From: Halichoerus grypus
Lineage: Eukaryota; Chordata; Mammalia; Carnivora; Phocidae
Direction: 5' to 3'
DNA: 64,000 nucleotides
NCBI RefSeq assembly: GCF_964656455.1
Contig: NC_135712.1
Span: forward strand, 97,316,294 to 97,380,293
Shown: positions 10,921-22,015 of the stretch, one piece after another
Position numbering within the stretch: the first letter of the stretch is position 1
Layout of the letters: each line of letters begins with the position of its first letter
The notes under the pieces: model-generated
Database searches by the model: none
The model's input: only the letters and a program-made list of their open reading frames with translations
What the model was told of the DNA's origin: nothing
Program-made: the position numbers and the translations under genes

Positions 10921-11177
10921 TTGGTTGCTGTTGCAGTGCTTTTTCTTTGTAACACAAAACCTCTTTAGAAACTGATGCAAATTGCATACTGCCCTTACAT
11001 TGATTATGTTTTCACTAATTGTAAATACAGTGTCATCATTATAATTCTTTAAATTAAACATACAATTAAATTTAATTAATTAAATGTATCATTTTTCTAT
11101 GTGGTTAAATCTCTTAACATTGAAGTGTAGTATGGGTAACTAAAACCACAATAGTAATGAGCATTGACTTGGTGTGT

Positions 11178-11690
11178 TAGATTTCTACCGCTGCATAACA
11201 AGTTACAAATATAGCGGCTTATGACTACATTCATTTGTTATCTGACAGTGCTAGTAGGTCAAAAGTCGGGCATGGCATAGGTGGATTCTCTGCTCAGTGT
11301 ATTAATTAGAGTGTCAGCAGGTCTGCAATTCAATCTAGGGTTTCGGGTCCTTTTCCAAGATGACTAGTTATTGGCTGAATTCATTTCCTTATGCTTTCCA
11401 CATGGTCTCTTCCATGTTCAAGCCAGCAACTGGTGGAGTCCTCCTATGCTTCAAATCTCTTTGATTTATCCTTTACCTGCATCACTCTGACTTCCTCTTC
11501 TGCTTTGAAGGGCTCATGTGATTGTACTGTGCCTACCTAGATAATCCAAGACCATTTTCTTAACTTAAAGTCAACTGATTAGTAATCTTTATTACATCTG
11601 CAAAGTCTCTTTTGCCATGTAATGTAACATAGTGTTGGTAGGACACTAGGGGTGAAGGTGATGGGCACTAAATTCTATTATAGAGATATT
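11178..11690 (-). mobile_element. MLT1-type MaLR LTR, antisense
   Basis: Begins TAGATTTCTACCGCTGCATA, then ACAAGTTACAAATATAGCGG and GGTCAAAAGTCGGGCATGG, and ends AGTCTCTTTTGCCATGTAAT, then TAACATAGTGTTGG. This is the antisense of the LTR whose sense copy is at 19842-20365 (...ATGCTACCTCGCATGGAAAA..., ...GGTGATTTGTTAAAGCAGCA...). Solo LTR of an ERVL-MaLR element; no internal coding part is present. Confidence 0.8.
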
Positions 11691-11770
11691 TTTTGATAAG
11701 AAAGATAGCTAATAAATTTTTGTCTGGGAATAAAGTTTTATCTACTTAAAATTAAACTTTAAATGTTAAA

Positions 11771-11915
11771 AAGCAAACTGACACATCAGGTTCCTCGCTC
11801 AGCAGGGAAGCCTGCTTCTCCCTCTCCCACTCCCCCTGCTTGTGTTCCCTCTCTCGCTGTCTCTCTCTGTCAAAAAATAAATAAAAATCTTTAAAAAAAA
11901 AAAAAAGCAAACTGA
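11771..11915 (+). mobile_element. 5'-truncated Can-SINE
   Basis: Body 11782-11904 lacks the tRNA-like head and begins at a decayed CATCAGG/GCTC-type middle. It then carries AGCCTGCTTCTCCCTCTCCC, the GCTTGTGTTCCCTCTCTCGC stretch and an AAATCTTTAAA(A)n tail. Direct repeats AAGCAAACTGA at 11771-11781 and 11905-11915. Confidence 0.9.
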
Positions 11916-12624
11916 GTATTCAAGAAGCATTAATTCAGTGCATAGTAACAGACAGTCAAGAAATATATACTTAACATGTGCTATAAGCCAGTACTACTAG
12001 AATCAAGACAAAACTCTATCTTAATATCTTTTTGTCCCTGGTGTATTGCATAGTATCTGACAAAAAAAATATGCTGGGCATACATTTCATAAATAATCAT
12101 AGGATAAAAATGTTATCATCTCTGGCCCCAGACAACTAACAGTACATAATGAATAATTGGCATGTAAATTCTAGTGAAGGGGAAAAACCAGTATCTCAGT
12201 AGCTAGAGACCTTGGTGTATAAAGGATAAAAGGGCAAAGAATAAGCCTGGAAAACAAGAATCAGATCCTTAAAAGAAGGGTTTGAAAAACTTATTTTAAA
12301 AAGTGACCATGATAAGATAGTCTGAAGGCTTTTTATGGTCTTTTGCTCTTTTGTGTAAATTGAGAACAATGTATTGTCTCTTCTAAGCCATATTGGGGTA
12401 GGGGATTAGAGGAATAAGAAGCTATCATTAGTTTCTATTTGTCTGTGGAATTATATAATGTAGATAATCACCTGTTCTATCTACATGTAACTTGAATCTC
12501 ATGATTCATTATCAGATTCATGAGCAAGTACACATTTTCTCTGTGACCCATGATTAGACACCAAGAGTATTCTCTAAGATTGCAAATTGAGGAAATCATC
12601 ATAATCAAACATATTTCATAATTA
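11916..12624. other. Gene-free stretch
   Basis: No repeat hallmark or coding sequence recognised; AT-rich and rich in stops. Confidence 0.4.
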
Positions 12625-12900
12625 GACACATCTGACCACTTCTTTCCTTTGCTCAAAAGTCTCCAATGCCATCCTACTGTACTTAACGTTAATGTCAACT
12701 TCCTCAACAAGCCCAGGAGACTTTCCCTTTTCCAACGTCTGCCTACTTTTCCAACCTTTTCTCATATCAGTTCTCTACCTTTACTGTCTTTGCTACTTGA
12801 ACGTTGTCCTTGTTTAAAGTACACTATAGTACATTCTTCCGTTTACCTCAGAGCCTTTTAACATTCTATTCTTCTACACAAACTTCAGCCTCATTAGCTC
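12625..12900 (+). mobile_element. L2 LINE fragment
   Basis: ACATCTGACCACTTCTTTCC, then CTTTGCTCAAAAGTCTCCAA, correspond to the L2 'gatcatgtcactcccctgcttaaaacccttcaatg' stretch. They are followed by TAATGTCAACTTCCTCAACA and further pyrimidine-rich L2-like sequence. The 70-residue frame at 12649-12861 is a decayed L2 remnant. Confidence 0.6.
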
Positions 12901-13855
12901 GTAATAATTATGCCAATTGCAAATCAATGGCTTCCTTTTTTTTTTTTTAAGTCATGGTTAGGTGTATGTGGGGTTTTTTTAATAAAAATATTCAAAATAT
13001 TTTTCTTTCATTTTCTACATTGTGAAACATTTTAAATAGCATCAGATGTTACTATTTTAAAAGTTTGATAAAATTCCCATTCTTTGGTTCTGGGAATTTG
13101 GGAGAGAAGAAAGACAGTATTCTTGTAATATTCATTAAACAGTGACTTCCTTTCTGTTTTCTATGTTCCTGCCTTCTGGAAATTGGATATTGGACATCCT
13201 GGGTCAATGCTTTAATTTTTCTTTCTACTTTCCATCTCTTTTTCATCTTTGTTCTACTTTCCAGAAGCTTTCCTCAAATTATTTTCCCTGTGTTACATTG
13301 AATTTATATTTCTTTATAATATTTTAACTCCTAAGACCTCTTTCTTGTTCTCTAAATGTTCTTTTTTTATTGTGATTTATTGTAATATTATGTTTTCATA
13401 TGCAATATATTTGTTCTTTTTGAGAATATAAACTATAATTTTTGAAAAAAAATTTCTGCCCTCTCAATCTCTCTCTCTCTCTCTCTCGTTGTCTTTATCT
13501 TTCATACTGGAGCATTTCCTTCATGTATATTCTGAGTTTTTTGGAGTGAGTGAAAGTTAGTGCAAAATTTAATTTTCTAGTTCTAATGACCATATCTACT
13601 AAAACCAAAACCAAATGTAAGGGATTTTAATCCTCTAAACCAGCTATTATCTCTTAATTTTACAGTTATGTTTTTATCAGGGCAATTTTTACAGTTGCTT
13701 CTAATCCTGGAAAGAAATGACATTTACAGTGTAATTTCCTAAATTATATGTCTGATCCTTAAATTTTATGTAAAGAAAATGTACTCCACAGGTGATCAGT
13801 TTTATTATCTTCATTAGTAAAGTAACCAACAAAGAGATATGAAATCAAAGCTCAT
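12901..13855. other. Gene-free AT-rich stretch with a short (TC)n run
   Basis: Poly-T at 12940-12950 and (TC)n at about 13467-13488. The T-rich open frames at 13142-13431 reflect base composition, not coding. Confidence 0.4.
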
Positions 13856-14460
13856 GAGGACCCTCATGTGACCTCTACTGAAGTATTACGAATAACTGGC
13901 CCCAAATCTTCACCCTTGTGTACAGGACGCGCTGGGTGTGCTGGATGGCTGGTTTGAGCAAGCACACCCTGAATGCCCCTGGTCATCACTACCTTGAGAA
14001 TATACAGATCCTGTCTTCCCTCTACATTCCCATCAAGCAGGATATGTAGAGAAACATGTTGTTCAGCATTCACAGTCAGGGACTTTGGGGGTCGCCAACC
14101 CAGAGCATCTTCTTTGCATTGAAGAATGTCCAGATGGCAGGCCTTGATCTCCTTGGAACCTCTGTCATGTAAGGAGGGAAGAGGCTACGGAGAGCTGCTA
14201 GGCTAGTTGCTACACTCTAAAGGCTTGCTGCAGATAGACCCCGGCAGCAGATTCTTTGTCCAGTCTGCCACTCCTGGACCGACTGCATAGAAGTGCTTCC
14301 AATAAACCTAAGACCTGATTGCTGTCTCCAGGTCATTTTTTCCGTCTTGCTGGGCCACCAGCCACCCTTGGCTTAGAGTCTGCAGAAGTGCGCTAGCACT
14401 TCACCATGACCACATAAGGAGCATGGCGTCCTTTTCTCCCCCACTGACTTCAGGCTTAGA
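13856..14460. other. Unassigned GC-richer block
   Basis: Denser in G/C than its neighbours (AGGACGCGCTGGGTGTGCTG at 13924). It contains CCAATAAACC at 14299-14308, then a GT-rich, TTTTTCCGTCTTGCTGGGCC-like segment at 14336-14357, an arrangement typical of an LTR R/U5 or a retrocopy end. The minus-strand 69-residue frame 13864-14073 is not recognised. Its beginning (CTGGCCCCAAATCTTCACCC) is mildly MaLR-like. Identity unresolved. Confidence 0.3.
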
Positions 14461-14573
14461 CATGATTAGTCTAGCTAATAGGAACCAGAAGAAAGTAGCA
14501 GCGAACCAGTTCTGAGTTTACACATTAAGAAAATGTATGGTTTCTTGAGAAGAGATTCCCCAAGTATAGTAGT

Positions 14574-14614
14574 GAAGGCTCTCCAGAGAAACAGAACCAA
14601 TAGGAGGGGTATAT

Positions 14615-14673
<59 letters not shown>

Positions 14674-15035
14674 CTTATATGATTTTGAAGGCTGAGAAAT
14701 CCTGAGATCTGCAATCATCAAACCTGCAGACTCAAGACCCAAGAAGAGCCAGTGTTTCAGTTAGAGTCCAAAGACAGGAAAAGACCCAAGTCCCAGCTCA
14801 AGGCAGTTAGGGAAAGGAGTTTCTTCTGACCTACCAGGGTGCTTTTTGTTCAGACCTCCAGCTGATTGGATGAACACCACTCACATTAGGGAAGACAGTC
14901 TACTTTACCCAGTCAATTCAAACATTAATCTTACCTGAAAACATCCTCACAGACACCCAGAATAATATTGGCCAAATATTTGGGTACCCTGTGGCCCAGT
15001 CAAGCTTACCTAAAATTAACCAGCACACCTGGGAG
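14574..15035 (+). mobile_element. Interspersed repeat with an internal (AT)n, family unresolved
   Basis: Starts GGCTCTCCAGAGAAACAGAA, has a long AT dinucleotide run, then AAGGCTGAGAAATCCTGAGA, GCTGATTGGATGAACACCAC and an ATTAACCAGCACA end. I recognise it as a common mammalian interspersed repeat of LTR or DNA-transposon appearance but cannot name the family. Two overlapping minus-strand frames (IYIYIY-rich) come from the AT repeat. Confidence 0.6.
14610..14671. repeat. (AT)n microsatellite
   Basis: TATATATACATACATACATA grades into an uninterrupted AT dinucleotide run. It lies inside the repeat at 14574-15035 and is probably polymorphic in length. Confidence 0.95.
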
Positions 15036-15119
15036 CTATTACCTCTATAACCTAGTCCCCAAGACAAATTCACCTAAAGTAGAGCTGTCCTAGTTAAGCT
15101 TAACCAGGCCCACAGTTTT

Positions 15120-15245
15120 AAGCAAAGCATAGTCTATATCAACAAACTCTGAGCATCCACAAATGCATGAGAATAAGTAATTTTTATGTTAAGCCATTGC
15201 ATTTGGGATGGTTGGATGGACAGCAATAATTAACCTATACATCTA
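15120..15245 (+). mobile_element. MLT1/MaLR LTR 3' end
   Basis: AACTCTGAGCATCCACAAAT, then AGTAATTTTTATGTTAAGCC and GGACAGCAATAATTAACCTA, correspond to the MaLR LTR end 'aagccactgagtttggggtggtttgttatgcagcaatag...'. The 5' part is not clear; the repeat at 14574-15035 lies just upstream. Confidence 0.55.
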
Positions 15246-16654
15246 GCATTTCCTTGTTAGATAATTGAATGGCCAAATATATTTATGAGAAGAACAAGCA
15301 CAAAGTCATCCTAATATATTTAATTTGAAGATTAGTACTGATATCTGTACACACTTTATTTTGAATCATTACCACATTGGCTGTATTAGAAACAAACGTG
15401 TGATTTTAGGTAGGAAACTAGTATAAACATAAATGTCAGTGTCTATCCCACAGGTGATTGAAAGTGTGTCTTAAAATGAATAACCAAAATAAGTTACTGA
15501 AGCAATACCGAAGCAGTTTTATTTTTTATTTTGAGTGTGGCATGTCTTTGTGAGCCTTTATTCTCTGCACTTGGTTTTCTAATATAGGTTCCCTTATAAT
15601 TTATGTTAAACTAACCAATTTTCTGTTCCTGTACTTGTCATCACGTAATGCCTTTCCGATAAATGTGTTATGACAACCACTTTCTAGTCTGCAGGAATCT
15701 GATCTGTCACTAGTACACTTCTAAAAATATCATTTGCAGCTTCCCTAATTTCGGCAGCATTTACTACAGAGTCTGCGGTTGTGTATGCCATATGCTTCCA
15801 ACACAGAGCATTTTATTTTCCTCAAGAACATTTGATGATACCTGAATGCTACTAGAAGATATTTTGTAAAATGAAATAAATTTTCTCTTATCTAAATTAC
15901 TCCCAATCTCCACTACAGATAGCTCAAATTCTTCTTGAGATAAAGACAAATCTAGTAACAATGAAATCATATGTGAAACCAGATAGGCATTTGGATTTGA
16001 ATGCTGTGCCCACTACTTAGTCGTCACAGAATGTCAAATATATGACTTCTGTCTCCAGCCATGGTTTCCTCAGCTTACTGCCTAGCTTACAAGTATCTTA
16101 CATGGATTATATATAAGATTATACATGTAGCAGGTAATTTAGAAGTGGTAAGTAGTTCAGCAATGGTATTTCTTTTATTTACAGAGGACTGTGTTTATAC
16201 GAGGAGAGGCTACTTAATGCCAGTTTAATTGTGATCTCACTTTTAAAAGAAATTTTTAATATTGAAAATGTCAAGTGGCATCAAACTTGTAATAATAATT
16301 TAATAATAATTAAAATAATAAGAAGAAGAAACTAGCAGAGTCATGAGACAATAATGCGTATATATGGAAATATACAAAAGAAGTACTTTTAACAGGTAAA
16401 ACAATAATTTTGTTATTTATAGTCATTAGAATTCTAGTCCAACTGAGAAACTGCTACTAATTTGTTGACAAGTACAGTATTAACTATTTTCTTATCCCTC
16501 AGAGAAAGATTTACAAAAGAACTATGTGTTAAAATTGGTTGTATTATTTTCTTCTGCTAAGTGCTAGGAGTCAGAAGTTTTCTGAATTCAAGATATATCA
16601 CAGAGTACTTATGGAGATAAAAAAAGAAATCCATGTATTTATATATAATAAAAA
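15246..16654. other. Gene-free stretch
   Basis: No recognisable gene or repeat. 15740-15765 (TTTCGGCAGCAT) briefly recalls the U6 start but does not continue as U6. A small AAT/AGA-rich run lies at 16289-16330. Confidence 0.4.
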
Positions 16655-16842
16655 TAACATTTGTGGGGAATTCATTACATTTTTGATATTTGCTAACCAT
16701 TTTACTTACTAATTAATTTAAAACACAAGCTAGCCTGGGAAGGGCTGTTGTTATTATCCCCATTTGACAAACTGGAAATATAAGTGCCAAGAATTTATAT
16801 GACTTGCCTAACGTCGCACAACTGGAAAAAGAGATGGTATCA
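16655..16842 (+). mobile_element. MIR
   Basis: ATTTGCTAACCATTTTACTT, then GTTGTTATTATCCCCATTTG, ACAAACTGGAAA and ACTTGCCTAACGTCGCACAA, follow MIR from its core to its 3' part in the correct order. Confidence 0.75.
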
Positions 16843-17159
16843 GTAAAATAGGTGCAGCTCACTTCCATCTATAACCAACACTTAAACCTTAACATTACCC
16901 TAATGGCAATGTGGAAATTCAAATCTAGCATTCCACATTTGGGCCAAAATTTCCTAATTTTTTTTAGCTGTTTCAACAATTCATATTCTCCTTACACTTC
17001 CAAATCCATGCTGTTGAACCAAAAAGTAGAAAGAGTCCTAAGCCTCCATGTTTATCCCTACATAAATCCAGGATTCCTGAGTACCATTATGAGTGAAATC
17101 TTTCCACCATGTTTCAATGTAAAACTCCATTTGGAAGTGGAAAAATAAGCACTTCACAT

Positions 17160-18095
17160 CCCCTATTCCAAGCCATTACCAATCTCCTGTTGCCTCAGAC
17201 TTGAGTGCTCCCACCATCTTATCCCAGGCATCAGAAATGCTTCATAATTCAGAGGAAATCAATTTTCATCTTTAAATGAATAGTAACTCCTTATCCTCCC
17301 CCCAAAAACCTGATTCTCTTTAACTGGTACTCAACTCAGAATAGTATTAGCATATATTCGCTTTCTCAAGACAGAAAACTAGAAATCATTGTTTACACTT
17401 CGACATTCTTTCATTCTCTACATCAGTTGGCAATTCTGGTGAGCTTATCCCTAACGGATCTCCAGAACCCATCCTCTTTGCTTGATCTCCACATTCTTCT
17501 CCCCAAAACAAGCTGCTATAATCTCCTATCTGGGTTATTGCAATGCAATTCTATTAACTTCTCCCTCTGCATCCACTCTTGCCGATTTCTACTGAGGCAA
17601 TCAGTTCACAAAGCAAGTCTAATCAGGTCAAAATCCTTACTCAAAAAGCTTCAAATTTTTAACAAAAAGATTGAATAAACCCTCATGGTGCTATATTACT
17701 TTTAGTGTCTATGTTCTATCACACTGGCCTTTCCTTTGCTTAATGGAAGCTCATCCTTCACCATTGAGCCTTTTACATGTTCCTTCACTTTGCCCTCCTC
17801 TATGTGTTTATTTGTTATTATTCCTTCATATCACAGTTTAATTTCTCCAGGGAACCCTTCCCTGGTCTCCAATAATAAGGCTTTACCCTCTCATAGCTCT
17901 GCGTGTGCTTTATCTTCATAGATCTTACTCTGTTGTAATTGCAATGTTACATGTTTGTGATTTTATTAACATCTGCCTCATCTAATAAGGAGCTGTAAGT
18001 TCCACAAGAACAGAAATAGTGTCATATATTTGAGCCTTGAGAATAGAAAATCCTTAATAAATATTTATACATTAATGGTTGATTGATATCAGTGG
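17160..18095 (+). mobile_element. L2 LINE 3' portion, long copy
   Basis: Extends from the C-terminal part of the L2 ORF through its 3' end. GGGTTATTGCAATGCAATTC corresponds to 'tggactactgcaatagcctc'. ATCAGGTCAAAATCCTTACT, then CACACTGGCCTTTCCTTTG, TCCAGGGAACCCTTCCCTGG, GGAGCTGTAAGTTCCACAAG, and finally AATCCTTAATAAATATTTAT, the L2 3' terminus. About 0.9 kb, full of stops. The frames 17427-17678 and 17736-17921 are decayed pieces of the L2 ORF. Confidence 0.85.
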
Positions 18096-18424
18096 TAGAA
18101 GGGTCCTTTATTCTATCCAAAATTAAATTTCTTCTTTCTTCACCTATCCTCTGGAATCTATAGTGTATTATTTCCTCACCAACTTGCTCCTTTGGTTGAA
18201 GCTTTTTCTTTCAAACTTTCTCTCTATAAGTCACTTTCATTTAACAGTTAATATGCCTAACACTCTCCCATTAAAAAAAATAATAACAAGAGAATAAAAC
18301 ACTTCATTTAATCCTAAATGACATGTAGCTATCTCTCTACCTCCTTCACTGAGGAGTTTGTCAGTAGGGTATATATATATATATATATATAATGTTTAAT
18401 ATATATATAAAATATGTATCATAT
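18096..18424. other. Unassigned stretch with (TA)n
   Basis: Pyrimidine-rich sequence, then a TATATA run at about 18370-18411. No gene recognised. Confidence 0.4.
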
Positions 18425-18537
18425 ATAGTATTATGTTTTTTTTAATTTTGTATTGTTATGTTAATCCCCATACATTACATCATTAGTTTTAGATGTAGTG
18501 TTCCATGATTCATTGTTTGTGCATAGTATTATGTTTT
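18425..18537 (-). mobile_element. Ultra-short L1 3' end with perfect target-site duplication
   Basis: ATAGTATTATGTTTT occurs at 18425-18439 and again at 18523-18537. Between them lie only about 83 bp of antisense carnivore L1 3' terminus (TATTGTTATGTTAATCCCCA, then ACATTACATCATTAG and TTCCATGATTCATTGTTTGT). The same terminus is seen in sense at 52490-52570. Confidence 0.92.
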
Positions 18538-19254
18538 GTCATATAATATATAATATCTGTATCTGTAGGAAAGAGTAAAGTGTTATCTATTAGAGATCGC
18601 TATTTTGTTGACTAGATGAATAAATTAATACATGAAAGAAAGTTTGATAGTAAGGAAAACCATGAAAAGTAGGAATATAGTGAATTTGGCTTATTAGGAG
18701 GGGTCTACTTTTTCTGAAACTGAAGATTTATCCAAACATGTAAGTAAATAAAAAGGTGAACAGGGGGTATCCATGAATACAACTGACCTCAAAATTATGA
18801 CCTCTATATTTCTTTCAAATTATAAGGTAACTATTTAACCATGTTTGTTGGGGGGGTGTATAATCTGGTTTTCGTCATAATGAATTCAAGTGGACAGCAT
18901 CTAAATGGAGAGAGAATTTGGGTCTTAAGGCTCTGGACTAATATTATGGTGGTGAAAATGTCTTACAGGTTTTTTAAAAGGAAGACATAGAAGGGTGGTA
19001 TCCATCAGATATATGTGTGTGTCAAGGGGGAAGAAAGATTTAAAAAAAATAAATTGGAGGTTTCAGATACAAGATAGAGAATAATGGTATAAAAAATGGA
19101 GGTGTCCAAAGAAAGTGTATGTTTTTGGAAGAAAATATAATATTTAGCAGTTAGGTTTGAAGTATCAATATAATCATCTCTATTCTGCTTCTTGACCCGG
19201 TAAGATTCCTGAATATTCAGGTTGAAATTTTAGAGTTTTCTTTCACAAAGGATT
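18538..19254. other. Gene-free stretch
   Basis: Nothing recognised; AT-rich with scattered short A or T runs. Confidence 0.4.
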
Positions 19255-19612
19255 TAGAGCAATCATTCTAAAATGCCAATGGTCTTCACTTGGTTCATGT
19301 GACAAACTAAAACTTCTCAGTATATAACACAACCTCTTTCACGACTTGAATTTTGCCTACTTTCCCAATTTTATCTTTCTTCTCTTCCTGATATGCATTA
19401 CCTTTGTCCTTTAATGTGGCAGAGGTTCCTTACATATGCGAATCCCTGCATTATATTTGCTGTTCTTCCAATATACGTTCATTTCCTATTTTTTGCCAAA
19501 TTCCAATTCTTCCTTTAAGACTCAGTCCAGTTTTCACCTCAGTCAAGAATGGATTCTGGACTATTTTTTCTAAAACTTGCATAATTCACATGAACACAGT
19601 AATAGAATTTTA
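19255..19612 (+). mobile_element. L2 LINE fragment
   Basis: TTCTCTTCCTGATATGCATT, CTTTGTCCTTTAATGTGGC, TTCTTCCTTTAAGACTCAGT and TTTTCACCTCAGTCAAGAAT match the L2 'tgcctggaacactcttccc...tccttcaggtctcagc...cctcagagaggccttccc' order. Ends TTGCATAATTCACATGAAC. Diverged. Confidence 0.6.
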
Positions 19613-19841
19613 AGACCATGAAAAAAGAAGCATATTTGTTTTATCAAGTAACTGTTTTTCACATTTTCTTTTTCCTGCTCCTAAAGGAAGATATTTCACA
19701 TTTTTCATTTCCTGCTCCTCCTAAAGGAGGATATCTGAGGTCATATTCCTCTTGGGATGGAAGTTGATGATGGTCAATACGGAATTAGTGGTCACTGTTT
19801 TGCTGCAACAGACCCCATAGCACCATATGCTTATTATATCT
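19613..19841. other. Short unassigned stretch with a tandem duplication
   Basis: TTTCCTGCTCCTAAAGGAAG-like sequence at about 19670-19690 is repeated with variation near 19708-19732 (CCTGCTCCTCCTAAAGGAGG), each followed by ATATTTCAC or ATATCTGAG. A local approximate duplication of about 38 bp. Confidence 0.55.
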
Positions 19842-20365
19842 AGTGGCGTGCAGAATAGTAATCTCGCAATGATGTTCACAACCTAACCCCTGACACTTGT
19901 GAATATGCTACCTCGCATGGAAAAAAGGACCTTGCAGATGTGCTTAAGTGAAGAGATGGAGAGATTATGTTGGATTATCTGGGTTGCCCAGTGTAATCTC
20001 AAGGGGCCTTATAAGTGAAGGAGGAAGCCAAGAGATTCACAGTCAGAGCAAGGAAGGTATGAGGAAAGGAGAGTGAGACCAATGCAGTGTGAGAGAGTCT
20101 CTACGGCCATTGCTGGCTTTGAAGATTGAAGAACGCAACATACCAAGGAATGCAGGCAGTCTCAGGAAGCTGGAAGAGACAAGGAAATGGAGTCCATCCT
20201 AGAGACTACAACGGTCACACATAGCCTTTCTTAAATCCTAACTTTACCCCACTGAGACCCATTTCTGACTTCTGAACTTTAGGGACTCTAAGATAGTAGA
20301 TTTGTGTTGTTGTAAGCCACCAAGTCTCTGGTGATTTGTTAAAGCAGCAATAGGAAAATAATACA
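19842..20365 (+). mobile_element. MLT1-type MaLR LTR, sense
   Basis: Near full-length LTR: TAGTGGCGTGCAGAATAGTA, GTGAATATGCTACCTCGCAT, GACCTTGCAGATGTGCTTAA, GGATTATCTGGGTTGCCCAG, GCCTTATAAGTGAAGGAGG (TATA-like), CCAAGGAATGCAGGCAGTCT, ACTGAGACCCATTTCTGACT, and the end GGTGATTTGTTAAAGCAGCA. Ancient ERVL-MaLR solo LTR with no internal genes. Confidence 0.88.
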
Positions 20366-20419
20366 CTGGTATAGTACCTATAACTGTAGAACTTCTTTAT
20401 AGCACAGAATTAGAATTTT

Positions 20420-20530
20420 GTTTGTTTCGCCTCCCACCAGATCTTACCTCCTAGAAGAGAAGGACCTTTCTTGAATAACCTGAGTAGCCTGCACAATGTT
20501 TGGCATATAAATGGATTGTGTGAAAGAAAA
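20420..20530 (+). mobile_element. Possible L2 3' end
   Basis: CCTCCTAGAAGAGAAGGACC, then GCACAATGTTTGGCATATAA, resemble the L2 terminus (agaacaaggaccgtgtct...acagtgcctggcacata). Short and weak. Confidence 0.4.
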
Positions 20531-21020
20531 AACTCTTCTTCCAACAACGTAGTAAAAGGGAACATTCAGGGAACGTCCTCTATGACATAATGGCTAATTT
20601 TTGTTCCTATTACATTTTGTGTAATTTTTGTGATTACTACAGAGGTTGTTGACATTTCGTTTTGAAAAAAACAGAGAACTAACGTCTCTTGAATTCTTTT
20701 TTCTCCTTCATGGTAATAGATGTTCACTTTAAACCTAGCCTTGAACATTGTTTCACATTCTAATGGCAATATAAATCGATCATTAAGAAGAATGGAAAAA
20801 TATTATTGATCTTTTTTTTTTCTAAAATAATGGCTTTGGGGCCATAGTTTTGTTACTTTTTCTGATTTTTAGAATCCCTCTTATCTGAAAAGGTTATATA
20901 TTTCTAATGGTTAGTTCACTGAAAAAAATTTCTAACGATTAGTAGTTCACTGAAAAAATCTGGCAAGTGGGAAAGAATAAAATACATTCATGTTTTAAGC
21001 AATGTGCTGTAAGTTAAAAC
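20531..21020. other. Gene-free stretch
   Basis: Nothing recognised except a local approximate duplication, AATGGTTAGTTCACTGAAAA near 20907 and ACGATTAGTAGTTCACTGAA near 20935. Confidence 0.45.
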
Positions 21021-21021
21021 A

Positions 21022-21213
21022 ATTCAGTCCATTAAGCATCTGCCTTCGGCTCAGGTCATGATCCCAGGGTCCTGGAATTGAGTACTGCATGCGGCTCCCT
21101 GCTCAGCGGGGATCCTGCTTCTCCCTCTCCCAGTGCACCCCACCCCCGGCTCGTGCTCTGTCTCTCTCTCAAAAATAAATAAATAAATAAAATCTTTAAA
21201 AAAGATATTCAGT
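21022..21213 (+). mobile_element. 5'-truncated Can-SINE
   Basis: Body about 21029-21204 starts inside the head (ATTAAGCATCTGCCTTCGGC). It then runs AGGTCATGATCCCAGGGTCC, the CT-rich stretch and the AATAAATAAAATCTTTAAAA tail. A short flanking ATTCAGT repeat is compatible with a target-site duplication. The 87-residue minus frame 21051-21314 is the antisense SINE. Confidence 0.88.
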
Positions 21214-21779
21214 TGTGGAGTTAGTGTTTTCTTTAGTGTGGGCCCACTGACTGGAATTGCATGATTTATAGTAACCATATCCATATGCAGTTTGGGAAAA
21301 TGGAAATAAAGCAAGAATCTAATGAAAAGTAATCTGAGTAAAAAATCCTCATAATAAAAACTTTAAAATTTTTACCGTATCTTTTACCATTTTTCATCAA
21401 TACCTAAATTGATAGCAAAGTATTCAGAGACTCACCTTCATCCTTTCCTAAACATTTAAAGAAGGTTGTACATAAATGCCTTTCATTTTGTTCTGCTTCG
21501 TCTATGTATGTAATATTTCATTAATTATAAAATTATGATAAAAATTTATCTGACATAGCAATTTTAAGAATAAATGTAGCATGTGGTAAGCATACAACCC
21601 AACTAATGGGAGGAGAGGAACACAGTTTGGGGCCGTGTCTTGACGATCACAGAGGGACAGTTAATCCAATTAGTTAAATGAAGGTTGCTTAATAGAGCTA
21701 CTATTGTATATGCTTTTCTTAATTTTACTCTCTTTTCCATCTGGGAATTTCTTATTCCTCTTTTAAAATTTAATTTACG
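21214..21779. other. Gene-free stretch
   Basis: No gene or repeat recognised. The 68-residue minus frame at 21603-21809 has no recognisable motif. Confidence 0.4.
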
Positions 21780-22015
21780 TATTACCTCATCCAAGAGGGC
21801 CTCTGACATTACCAGACAGAGTTAAGTATTTCTCTGTTCTCTCTCATTACTTGCGGTACTTAAACTTCAGAATAGTCAGTGCATTATTTGCTCCTCTGTT
21901 GTCGTTTTTCTGGCAATTTCTATTTCTGTGATCTCCGAAGTACAGGGATTGTATTCTGTTCATCAGTGTATCCCACTGACAGGCATAAGACTGCTTCTAC
22001 ACTAAGAGATAATTA
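21780..22015 (+). mobile_element. L2 LINE 3' end
   Basis: TTACCTCATCCAAGAGGGCC, then CTGACATTACCAGACAGAGT, GAAGTACAGGGATTGTATTC and CATCAGTGTATCCCACTGAC, match the L2 3' end order (cctcagagaggccttccctgacca ... gcagggaccgtgtct ... ccactgtatccccagc). Confidence 0.7.

Noticed and set aside
13864..14073. 69-residue minus-strand frame that looked mildly protein-like
   Set aside because: No family resemblance that I can name; too short and lying in an unassigned, probably repeat-derived block.
14475..14742. IYIYIY-rich minus-strand frames
   Set aside because: Translations of the AT dinucleotide repeat.
15740..15770. U6 snRNA-like start (TTTCGGCAGCAT)
   Set aside because: Similarity stops after about 12 bases; the rest of U6 is absent.
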